NCBI RefSeq assembly: GCF_012927405.1
Contig: NZ_JABBGM010000014.1
Location: forward strand, 38,719 to 102,718
Direction of reading: 5' to 3'
From: Novosphingobium olei
GTDB taxonomy: Bacteria; Pseudomonadota; Alphaproteobacteria; Sphingomonadales; Sphingomonadaceae
Length of the DNA: 64,000 bases
Shown: positions 57,133 to 64,000 of the stretch, in pieces
Numbering within the stretch: position 1 is the first letter of the stretch
How the letters are laid out: every line of letters starts with the position of its first letter
Position numbers and translations under genes: made by a program
The notes under the pieces: model-generated
What the model saw: only the letters and a program-made list of their open reading frames with translations
The model's database searches: none
Told to the model about the DNA's origin: nothing

Positions 57133-59652
57133 GTGAACGCCCCGACGACAGTGCTCGAAAAGCATCCCCCCGCGACCGCCCCGGTCCGCGAACGCCTGGT
57201 GGTGATCGGCAACGGCATGGCCGGCTGCCGCGCGGTGGAGGAAATCCTCGCCCGCGATTGCGGCCGCTTCGACGTCACCATTTTCGGCGCCGAGCCCCGG
57301 GTGAACTACAACCGCATCATGCTCTCGCCCGTGCTGGCGGGCGAAAAGGCGTTCGAGGACATCGTCATCAACGGCGCCGACTGGTACGCCGACAACGCCA
57401 TCACGCTCGTCTCGGGCGATCCGGTCGTCTCGATCGACCGCGAGACCCGCACCCTCACCACGCGATCGGGCCGGGTCGAGCCCTACGACCGCCTGCTCAT
57501 CGCCACCGGGTCAGACCCGTTCATCATCCCGGTGCCCGGCCGCGATCTCGATGGCGTGGTCACCTTCCGCGATCTCGACGACGTCGACCGGATGCTGGCG
57601 GCAGCGGACAAGGGCGGTTCTGCCGTGGTCATCGGCGGCGGCCTGCTCGGTCTGGAAGCCGCGCACGGCCTTGCCTTGCGCGGCATGAAGGTCACGGTCG
57701 TCCACCTCATGCCCACGCTGATGGAGCGCCAGCTCGACGAAGCGGCGGGCTTCCTGCTCAAGAGCGAACTCGAACGGCGCGGCCAGACCATCGTCACCGG
57801 GGGCGACACCGCCGAGATCACCGGAGCGAACGGCCACGTCACCGGCGTCAAGCTCAAGGACGGGCGCACCTTCGACGCCGACATCGTCGTGATGGCGGTC
57901 GGCATCCGCCCCGCGACCGGCCTCGCCAGGGCAGCGGGCCTTGCCGTCGAGCGCGGCATCGTCGTCGACGACCACATGGTGACGAGCGACCCGGCGATCA
58001 TGGCGGTGGGCGAATGCGTGCAGCACCGGGGCCAGTGCTATGGCCTCGTCGCGCCGCTGTGGGACATGTGCCGGGCGCTTGCCGACAATGCTTGCAGGGA
58101 TGAGGGGGCTTGCGAGCAGCCCACCGGCTACGCGGGCTCGGTCACGTCTACCAAGCTCAAGGTCTCGGGCATCGACCTGTTCAGCGCGGGCGACTTCTCG
58201 GGCGGCGACGGGGCCGAGGACATCGTCATGCGCGATGCCTCGCGCGGGATCTACAAGCGCGTGGTGGTGCGAGACAACAAGCTCGTCGGCGCGGTGCTCT
58301 ACGGCGATACCGCCGATGGCAGCTGGTACTTCGACCTGCTGAAGAAGGGCGAGGACATCTCCCCCATCCGCGAGGCGCTGATCTTCGGCCAGGCCTTCGC
58401 CAATGGAGGGCCCTCGCTGGACCCTAATGCCGCCGTTGCCGCCCTTTCGGACGATGCCGAAATCTGCGGTTGCAACGGCGTTTCCAAGGGCCAGGTCGTC
58501 GCCTCGATCAAGGGTGGCGCGTGCAGCCTCGATGCCGTCCGCTCCACCTGCAAGGCCTCGGCAAGCTGCGGTTCGTGCACCGGGCTCGTCGAAAGCCTGC
58601 TGGCGATCACGCTCGGCGACGAGGTCCAGTCGGGCCCGAAGACGCTGTGCAAGTGCACCAGCTTCGGCCACGACGACGTGCGCCGCCTGATCCTCGAAAA
58701 GGAGCTCAAGGCGATCCCGCAGGTCATGCAGGAACTGCACTGGAAAACGCCCGACGGCTGCGCCTCGTGCCGCCCGGCGCTCAACTACTACCTGCTCTGC
58801 GCCTGGCCGGGGCAAGTCGAGGACGACCAGAAGAGCCGCTTCGTCAACGAGCGGATGCACGCCAACATCCAGAAGGACGGCACCTATTCGGTGGTCCCGC
58901 GCATGTGGGGCGGCCTCACCAACCCGCGCGAGCTGCGCGCGATTGCCGACGTGGTCGAAAAGTACAACGCGCCGATGGTCAAGGTGACCGGCGGCCAGCG
59001 GCTCGACATCTTCGGCATCAAAAAAGAAGACCTGCCCGCCGTCTGGGCCGATCTCAACGCCGCCGGGATGGTCTCGGGCCACGCCTACGGCAAGTCGCTG
59101 CGCACGGTGAAGACTTGCGTCGGCAGCGAATGGTGCCGCTTCGGCACGCAGGATTCGACCGGGCTCGGCGTCAAGCTGGAGCGCATGACCTGGGGTTCGT
59201 GGATGCCCCACAAGTTCAAGATCGCCGTCTCGGGCTGCCCGCGCAACTGCGCCGAAGCGACAATCAAGGACTTCGGCGTGGTCTGCATCGACAGCGGTTA
59301 CGAACTCCATGTCGGCGGCAACGGCGGGATCAAGGTGCGCGCCACTGACCTGCTGTGCAAGGTCGCGACCGAGGCCGAGGCGATGGACGTCTGCGCCGCC
59401 TTCATCCAGCTCTACCGTGAACAGGCGCACTACCTCGAACGCACCGCGCCGTGGATCGAGCGGGTCGGGCTCGATCATGTGAAGGCCGGGCTGTTCGACG
59501 ATCACGATAGTGTCACGCGGCTGGCCGCGCGGTTCCGCCATTCGCAGCTGTTCTGCCAAGACGACCCTTGGGCGGCGCGCGCCGCGGGCGCGCATGCCGA
59601 CCTCCACCAGCACCTTGCCGAGGTGCGCCCCCTTCAGATGGAGAACGCATGA
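57133..59652 (+). CDS. nirB: NirB, NAD(P)H nitrite reductase large subunit
   Basis: The GTG at 57133 follows GAGGGAA and comes after the terminator, giving 839 residues; the longer open frame starts inside the leader and is rejected. Domains in order: FAD/NAD(P)-binding oxidoreductase (VVIGNGMAGCRAVEEIL, AVVIGGGLLGLEAAHGLALRGM), BFD-like 2Fe-2S (EICGCNGVSKGQVV...CKASASCGSCTGLV), and a sirohaem/4Fe-4S domain with TCVGSEWCRFG and SGCPRNCAEATIKD (four Cys). It reduces nitrite to ammonium with NirD. It overlaps nirD by four bases. Confidence 0.96.
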   Translation: MNAPTTVLEKHPPATAPVRERLVVIGNGMAGCRAVEEILARDCGRFDVTIFGAEPRVNYNRIMLSPVLAGEKAFEDIVINGADWYADNAITLVSGDPVVSIDRETRTLTTRSGRVEPYDRLLIATGSDPFIIPVPGRDLDGVVTFRDLDDVDRMLAAADKGGSAVVIGGGLLGLEAAHGLALRGMKVTVVHLMPTLMERQLDEAAGFLLKSELERRGQTIVTGGDTAEITGANGHVTGVKLKDGRTFDADIVVMAVGIRPATGLARAAGLAVERGIVVDDHMVTSDPAIMAVGECVQHRGQCYGLVAPLWDMCRALADNACRDEGACEQPTGYAGSVTSTKLKVSGIDLFSAGDFSGGDGAEDIVMRDASRGIYKRVVVRDNKLVGAVLYGDTADGSWYFDLLKKGEDISPIREALIFGQAFANGGPSLDPNAAVAALSDDAEICGCNGVSKGQVVASIKGGACSLDAVRSTCKASASCGSCTGLVESLLAITLGDEVQSGPKTLCKCTSFGHDDVRRLILEKELKAIPQVMQELHWKTPDGCASCRPALNYYLLCAWPGQVEDDQKSRFVNERMHANIQKDGTYSVVPRMWGGLTNPRELRAIADVVEKYNAPMVKVTGGQRLDIFGIKKEDLPAVWADLNAAGMVSGHAYGKSLRTVKTCVGSEWCRFGTQDSTGLGVKLERMTWGSWMPHKFKIAVSGCPRNCAEATIKDFGVVCIDSGYELHVGGNGGIKVRATDLLCKVATEAEAMDVCAAFIQLYREQAHYLERTAPWIERVGLDHVKAGLFDDHDSVTRLAARFRHSQLFCQDDPWAARAAGAHADLHQHLAEVRPLQMENA

Positions 59653-59993
59653 TGGTTGGCGATTGGCTCGATATCGGCCCGGTGGACCAGATCGCCCCCG
59701 GCACCGCCCGCACCCTGCCGGTCGTCGGCGGCGAGGAGATCGCGGTGTTCCGCACCCAGCACGGCGGCTTCCACGCGCTGGTCAACAAGTGCCCGCACAA
59801 GCAGGGCCCGCTCAGCCAGGGCATCGTCCACGGCGGCGTCGTCACCTGCCCGCTGCATAACTGGAACATCTCGCTCAAGACTGGCGAGGCGCAGGGCGAG
59901 GACAAAGGCTGCGTCCCCGTCATCCCGCTCAAGGTCGATGCCGGGCGCATCTACCTGCTGCGCGCCGCCGTGCTGGGCCAGCGCGCGGCGTGA
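59649..59993 (+). CDS. nirD: NirD, nitrite reductase small subunit (Rieske-type)
   Basis: The 114-residue protein has a Rieske-type 2Fe-2S fold with CPHKQGPLSQG and CPLHNWNISLKTGEA, so both Cys-His pairs are present (some NirD proteins lack them). It supports NirB. Its ATG overlaps the nirB stop, and its stop overlaps the GTG of nasA, so the three are translationally coupled. Confidence 0.95.
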   Translation: MMVGDWLDIGPVDQIAPGTARTLPVVGGEEIAVFRTQHGGFHALVNKCPHKQGPLSQGIVHGGVVTCPLHNWNISLKTGEAQGEDKGCVPVIPLKVDAGRIYLLRAAVLGQRAA

Positions 59994-62509
59994 GCGAAAT
60001 CCGCACCACCTGCGCCTATTGCGGCGTCGGCTGCGGCATCCGCGCCGAAGTCACGGGGCCCCGGATGGTGACGATCCGGGGCGACGCGGCGCACCCCGCC
60101 AACTTCGGCCGGCTCTGTTCCAAGGGCACGCACCTAGGAGAGACGGTCGGCCTCGAAGGCCGCTTGCTTCATCCGATGATCGGCGAGAAGCGCGCCGACT
60201 GGGGCAGCGCGCTCGATCTCGTCGCCGAACGGATGCGCGCGACGATCGAGCGCCACGGCCCGGACAGCGTCGCGTTCTACGTCTCCGGCCAGTTGCTGAC
60301 CGAGGACTACTACGCCGCCAATAAGCTGCTGAAAGGCTTCGTCGGCACCGCCAACATCGACACCAACAGCCGCCTGTGCATGGCGAGCGCGGTCGCCGCG
60401 CACAACCGCAGCTTCGGCGAAGACCTGGTCCCCTGCTCCTACACCGATCTCGAGGAGGCCGACCTCGTCCTCCTCGTCGGCTCGAACACCGCGTGGTGCC
60501 ATCCGGTGATCTGGCAGCGGATCGAGGCGGCACGCGAGGCGCGCGGCACCCGGATCGTCGTGATCGACCCGCGCCGCACTGAAACCGCCGAGCAGGCCGA
60601 CCTGCACATCGCCATCGCTCCCGACGGCGATACCGCGCTGTTCAACGCCCTGCTCCACGCGCTCGCCGAACGCGGGCTGGCGCAGGTCGAGGCATGGGAC
60701 GGGCTCGCCTGCGATCCGGGTATTCCCGCCGCGCACTTTGCCGCGCTGGTCGATCTCGTCGCTGCGTCCCCGCGCATGGTCACGCTGTTCAGCATGGGCG
60801 CCAACCAGTCGACCGGCGGGACCGACAAGGGCAACGCGATCATCAACCTGCACCTTGCCACCGGCCGCATCGGCCAGCCCGGCGCCGGCCCCTTCAGCAT
60901 GACCGGCCAGCCCAACGCGATGGGCGGGCGCGAGGTCGGCGGCCTCGCCAACACGCTCGCCTGCCACCTCGGCTTTTCGCAAGACGAACGCGAAGACGTC
61001 GCCGCCTTCTGGAAGACCAACCGGCTCTGCACCGCCCCCGGCCTCAAGGCGGTGGACCTGTTCCGCGCGATCGATGCAGGCAAGGTCCGCTTCCTCTGGG
61101 TCATGGCCACCAACCCCGCCGTGTCGATGCCCGATGCCGGCTTCGTGCGGGCGGCTCTCGCCAAGGTCGAAACGCTGATCGTTTCCGAAGTGATCGCCGA
61201 TACCGACACGGCTCGCCTCGCCCACATCCGCCTGCCCGCGCTCGGCTGGGGCGAGAAGGACGGCACCGTGACCAATTCCGAACGCCGCGTCAGCCGCCAG
61301 CGCGCGCTGTTCGCACCCCCGGGCGAGGCGCGCGCCGACTGGGCGATCATCGCCGATGTCGCCCGCCGGCTCGGTCACGGCGCGGCCTTCGACTGGAACT
61401 GCAGCGCCGAGGTCTTTCGCGAATATGCAGCGATGACCGCGCTAGCCGCGCGACACGGCAAGCGGCTCGACCTTTCGGCTCACGCCACCCTGTCGGACCA
61501 GCAATACGACGCGCTCGAACCCTTCCAGTGGGGCAGCGCACAGGCCTTGCCGACCGATGCGAAGATCGTGCCCGTAAGGCCGGCGCAGGCGCGCTTCGAC
61601 CCCGCCTTCCCGCTGCGGCTCAACACCGGGCGCTATCGCGACCAATGGCACACGATGACCCGCACGGGCTTGAGCCCAAGGCTTTCGCAGCACCGGCGCG
61701 AGCCGCTGCTCGAAGTCCATCCCGAAGACGCCACGGTAACAGGCCTCGCCGAGGGCGCGCTGGCGCGCGTCGTCACGCCGCAGGGCAGCGCCGTGTTCCG
61801 CGTCGCGCTCGACCCCGGCCAGCGCCGTGGCGAAATCTTCGTGCCGATGCACTGGACCGACGCCATGGCCGGCGAGGGTCGCAGCAACCGCCTCGTCGCC
61901 CCGGAGGTTGACCCCGTGTCCGGCCAGCCCGGCTTCAAAAACAGCGCCGCGCGGATCGAACCGGTCACGGTCGACTGGCGCGGCTTCCTCGTCTCGGCGC
62001 AAGCGAGCCGCCCGCAAGGCCTCGCCTACTGGGTCGCCTCGCGCCTGACGCAGGGCTGGCTGACCGAACTTGCCGGGCAAGGCAGCGTCGACGTCGACGC
62101 GCTGCTCCCCGAAGGTGAGCGGATCGAAGTGGCCGACGCCACGCGCGGCATGCGCCGCGTGGTCGTGCTCGCGCCAGACGGAACCGTTGCCGCCGCGCTC
62201 TACGTCACCCGCCGTGGCACGCTTCCCCCGCGCGAATGGATCGCCACGCAAGTCGGCCTCGGGCAAGCGGCACCGGCGGAACTCCTTGCCGCTCGCCCCG
62301 CCTCGCCCGCGCCCGATCCCGGCCCGATCGTCTGCGTCTGCCACGGCATTGGTGCGCGCAATATCGAGACGGCAGCGCGCGGTGGCGCGTGCACGGTCGC
62401 TGCCATCGGCGCGGCCACGGCAGCGGGCACAAATTGCGGTTCATGCCGCCCGGCGATCGCCCGGCTGCTCGCAACGATCACCCCATCATCCGAGGAGAAG
62501 GCGGCGTGA
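59990..62509 (+). CDS. nasA: NasA, assimilatory nitrate reductase with C-terminal BFD domain
   Basis: The 839-residue molybdoenzyme begins with the 4Fe-4S cluster site CAYCGVGCGIRAEV (C8, C11, C15, with GRLCSKGT for the fourth Cys). Mo-bis-MGD signatures follow: LVGSNTAWCHPVIWQRI, SMGANQSTGGTDKGNAIINLHLATGRIGQPGAGPFSMTGQPNAMGGREVGG, and LNTGRYRDQWHTMTRTG. The C-terminal BFD-like 2Fe-2S domain is VCVCHGIGARNIETA...CGSCRPAI. It reduces nitrate to nitrite in the cytoplasm. A GTG start overlaps the nirD stop. Confidence 0.96.
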   Translation: MSEIRTTCAYCGVGCGIRAEVTGPRMVTIRGDAAHPANFGRLCSKGTHLGETVGLEGRLLHPMIGEKRADWGSALDLVAERMRATIERHGPDSVAFYVSGQLLTEDYYAANKLLKGFVGTANIDTNSRLCMASAVAAHNRSFGEDLVPCSYTDLEEADLVLLVGSNTAWCHPVIWQRIEAAREARGTRIVVIDPRRTETAEQADLHIAIAPDGDTALFNALLHALAERGLAQVEAWDGLACDPGIPAAHFAALVDLVAASPRMVTLFSMGANQSTGGTDKGNAIINLHLATGRIGQPGAGPFSMTGQPNAMGGREVGGLANTLACHLGFSQDEREDVAAFWKTNRLCTAPGLKAVDLFRAIDAGKVRFLWVMATNPAVSMPDAGFVRAALAKVETLIVSEVIADTDTARLAHIRLPALGWGEKDGTVTNSERRVSRQRALFAPPGEARADWAIIADVARRLGHGAAFDWNCSAEVFREYAAMTALAARHGKRLDLSAHATLSDQQYDALEPFQWGSAQALPTDAKIVPVRPAQARFDPAFPLRLNTGRYRDQWHTMTRTGLSPRLSQHRREPLLEVHPEDATVTGLAEGALARVVTPQGSAVFRVALDPGQRRGEIFVPMHWTDAMAGEGRSNRLVAPEVDPVSGQPGFKNSAARIEPVTVDWRGFLVSAQASRPQGLAYWVASRLTQGWLTELAGQGSVDVDALLPEGERIEVADATRGMRRVVVLAPDGTVAAALYVTRRGTLPPREWIATQVGLGQAAPAELLAARPASPAPDPGPIVCVCHGIGARNIETAARGGACTVAAIGAATAAGTNCGSCRPAIARLLATITPSSEEKAA

Positions 62510-63279
62510 ACGACGATTTCCCGCAAGGCAGCGTATGGCTGGTCGGCGCAGGACCGGGCGATCCCGAACTGCTCACCCGCAAGGCCGAGCGCCTGATCGC
62601 CCGCGCCGAAACGATCTTCCACGATGCACTGGTCGGCGAAGGCGTGCTCGGGCTTGCTCCACCCACGGCGCAGTTGGTGTATGTTGGCAAGCGGGCCGGA
62701 CGCCACTCGAAGGACCAGAAAACCATCGACCGCCTCATCGTCGAAGCTGCGCTGCGCGGCGAACGCGTCGTCCGTTTGAAGGGCGGCGATCCGGCAATCT
62801 TCGGCCGCGCCACTGAAGAGCTTGAGGCGTGCCGCGCGGCGGGCATTGCCGTCTCAATCTGTCCAGGCATCACCGCGGCCAGCGCCGCCGCTGCCTCGCT
62901 CGGCGCCTCGCTCACTCTGCGTGGTCTGGCTCGCAAGCTTACGTTTGTCACCGCCCACGCCCGGGCCGGCGAAACTCTCGATCTCGACTGGAGTTCACTC
63001 GCAGATCCACAGGCAACGGTGGCCGTCTATATGGGCAAGGCTGCCGCGGAGGCAGTCTCGCGCGGGCTGCTCCGCGCTGGCTTGCCGGGTGAAACGCCGG
63101 TCGCGCTGGTGCAAAACGCCAGCCTTCCGATCGAGCAGCGTTTTCATACTCGGCTCGACCTGCTGCCCCTGGCCGCGCGAACGGCACTAGGTGACGGACC
63201 AGCGTTGCTGCTCATCGGCCAAGCTCTGGAGAGAACGTCGCGGTGCGCCGAGGCGGCACGAAGGACACTCGAAGCATGA
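62506..63279 (+). CDS. cobA: CobA, uroporphyrinogen-III C-methyltransferase
   Basis: The GTG at 62506 overlaps the nasA stop and gives 257 residues. Motifs are VWLVGAGPGDPELLTRKA, VYVGKRAGRHSKDQKTIDRLI, VVRLKGGDPAIFGRATEELEA and a later AVYMGKAAAE. It makes precorrin-2, the precursor of the sirohaem that NirB needs, which explains its place in this operon. The CysG dehydrogenase/chelatase part is absent and must be encoded elsewhere. Confidence 0.94.
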   Translation: MNDDFPQGSVWLVGAGPGDPELLTRKAERLIARAETIFHDALVGEGVLGLAPPTAQLVYVGKRAGRHSKDQKTIDRLIVEAALRGERVVRLKGGDPAIFGRATEELEACRAAGIAVSICPGITAASAAAASLGASLTLRGLARKLTFVTAHARAGETLDLDWSSLADPQATVAVYMGKAAAEAVSRGLLRAGLPGETPVALVQNASLPIEQRFHTRLDLLPLAARTALGDGPALLLIGQALERTSRCAEAARRTLEA

Positions 63280-63428
63280 AAAGATTGCTCGGACGGTTAA
63301 TTCGACATCTCGATGTTGCAACGTGCCTTCGATGTGGTGCAAATATTCCAAAAAAATTCGCAGTGGGTTGCCCGTTCTGTTCTTGGACACCCTTAGAAAC
63401 TGTCGAAAGCAAGCCTCTTAACTTTTAA
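63276..63428 (+). CDS. Small zinc-ribbon protein, 50 residues
   Basis: The ATG at 63276 overlaps the cobA stop (ATGA), as every earlier junction in this operon does. The product has two CxxC knuckles, TCLRCGANIPKKFAVGCPFCSW, the pattern of a small zinc ribbon, after a basic N-terminus (MKRLLGRLIRHLD). No separate ribosome site is evident, so coupling would drive translation. Base use is more A/T-rich than the nas genes. It may be a real microprotein of the cluster or a fortuitous frame. Confidence 0.5.
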   Translation: MKRLLGRLIRHLDVATCLRCGANIPKKFAVGCPFCSWTPLETVESKPLNF

Positions 63429-63937
63429 TCGGATTCTTCCTTCATGCTCGGCTCAAGCCATCAAAAAGCGCCAGCGTTTGCAGTCTGGAAGTATGAAAGA
63501 GTCGCTACACCACTGATCGAATATTCAGTTTCGGTTTATCCGGAGGTTGGAAGCATTGGTAATCAATGGCTGCTTTGTCCCAGCCCCAGTCTTTCTCGCA
63601 TTACCCTCTCACGATGAATGAACGACGGGTTTTGACGGGGCCATTCAGCCGCTGGAACGGCAGGCATGTTGGCGCCTTTTGCCACCAATTAGGAACGGCA
63701 ATGCCCGACCAATCAGTGCGGTTTTTATGCAGCGCAATTAATCTGGGTTCGCGCCAAGAGCCGCCCTTCGCGCGCCTCGCCATGACGATTGCTCTCGCCT
63801 GCAAGACATTCACTCGCCCCATTCCCGAGATCGCCGAAATGCTGAGACATCCGCACACAAGCCAGCGCGCACGGCCTTAGGTGTTTGATCCCACGGTTTG
63901 ATGGTGCGATCCTTTCGTTGGAATGGAAGGAAGCCGT
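63429..63937. other. Region between the nitrate operon and the insertion sequence
   Basis: About 510 bases with lower GC and no supported gene. Short frames exist on both strands without family character. The right part, up to the transposase start, should contain the left end of the insertion sequence, but its terminal repeat could not be fixed without the other end. Confidence 0.45.
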
Positions 63938-64000
63938 ATGGGACAGATACGTCATGGGTGCGCCACGACCACGCACGCCGTCCGAGCAGCAATACAGCGA
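63938..64000 (+). mobile_element. IS481-type transposase, N-terminal fragment cut by window edge
   Basis: The last 21 codons read MGQIRHGCATTTHAVRAAIQ, the standard opening of IS481-family transposases common in sphingomonads, whose HTH follows. The gene continues beyond the window. GGAAGG lies upstream as a ribosome site. Confidence 0.8.

Noticed and set aside
57511..59613. 700-codon minus-strand open frame opposite nirB
   Set aside because: It is antisense to an unambiguous gene, has no family character and is explained by high GC third-position bias.
63566..63880. 104-codon plus-strand frame near the right edge
   Set aside because: No family character or ribosome site; probably flanking DNA of the insertion sequence.
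1..64000. CRISPR arrays, rRNA and tRNA genes
   Set aside because: No regularly spaced 25-40-base repeats, no rRNA-like sequence and no cloverleaf was recognised; a covariance scan would be needed to exclude a tRNA fully.

Overview
The window looks like part of a large conjugative plasmid or chromid of a sphingomonad-type alphaproteobacterium (Novosphingobium/Sphingobium/Sphingomonas group). The basis is high GC, F-type transfer genes next to a Rep_3 initiator with parA/parB, a STN/TonB/FecIR-linked astexin-type lasso peptide cluster, and a luxR-luxI-phyH block of the kind reported in Novosphingobium. Genus is inferred from gene content only.

Region by region. (1) 1-3.7 kb: end of an F-type conjugation operon (traA-traL-traE-traK, minus strand), a divergent unknown gene and a lytic transglycosylase. 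(2) 3.7-10.0 kb: small modules, namely a DUF4160/DUF2442 pair with a palindromic operator, a MNT nucleotidyltransferase, an ArdC remnant, an Abi_2 protein, a tyrosine recombinase and a DUF1612-type HTH protein. (3) 10.3-19.7 kb: plasmid core with parB, parA, repA, iterons, a Toprim primase-like protein and a 1412-residue strawberry-notch-type methylase/helicase. Three ATTGCACGCGTGCAAT-type palindromes flank parA. (4) 20.0-30.3 kb: ECF sigma factor, FecR anti-sigma, a RES/Xre toxin-antitoxin pair, a STN-TonB receptor and a lasso isopeptidase on plus. Facing them on minus is the lasso operon: C (macrolactam synthetase), B (fused recognition element plus leader peptidase) and a 43-codon precursor gene found here by hand translation. 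(5) 30.4-33.3 kb: luxR-luxI-phyH-gntR, collinear with and immediately upstream of the lasso precursor. (6) 33.6-49.6 kb: a defence-like island with a MNT-HEPN fusion, a nonsense-interrupted exonuclease, DUF1810, a frameshifted AAA ATPase, an AbiV-like protein, a caspase/Ski2-helicase fusion with a small DUF2158 partner, a glycine-zipper protein, a PD-(D/E)xK endonuclease-like protein, a TIR-like protein coupled to a GIY-YIG protein, and a HTH regulator with an unknown partner. (7) 50.5-63.4 kb: complete assimilatory nitrate reduction cluster nasT-nasS, PP2C/kinase (inverted), narK, porin, nirB-nirD-nasA-cobA and a tiny zinc-ribbon ORF. (8) The right edge cuts the start of an IS481-type transposase.

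How they work together. The lasso operon would make and thread a peptide with a predicted G1-E8 ring. The TonB receptor would import it, the isopeptidase would open it, and FecI/FecR would adjust expression. The position of the quorum-sensing block suggests density control of the same product. In the nitrate cluster, NasS/NasT would act by antitermination on two near-copy leaders. One lies in front of nirB. The other lies after nasS and points into the antisense strand of the kinase gene, toward narK.

The two strongest candidates for new biology are the lasso peptide locus with its quorum-sensing neighbour and the caspase-helicase fusion in the defence island.
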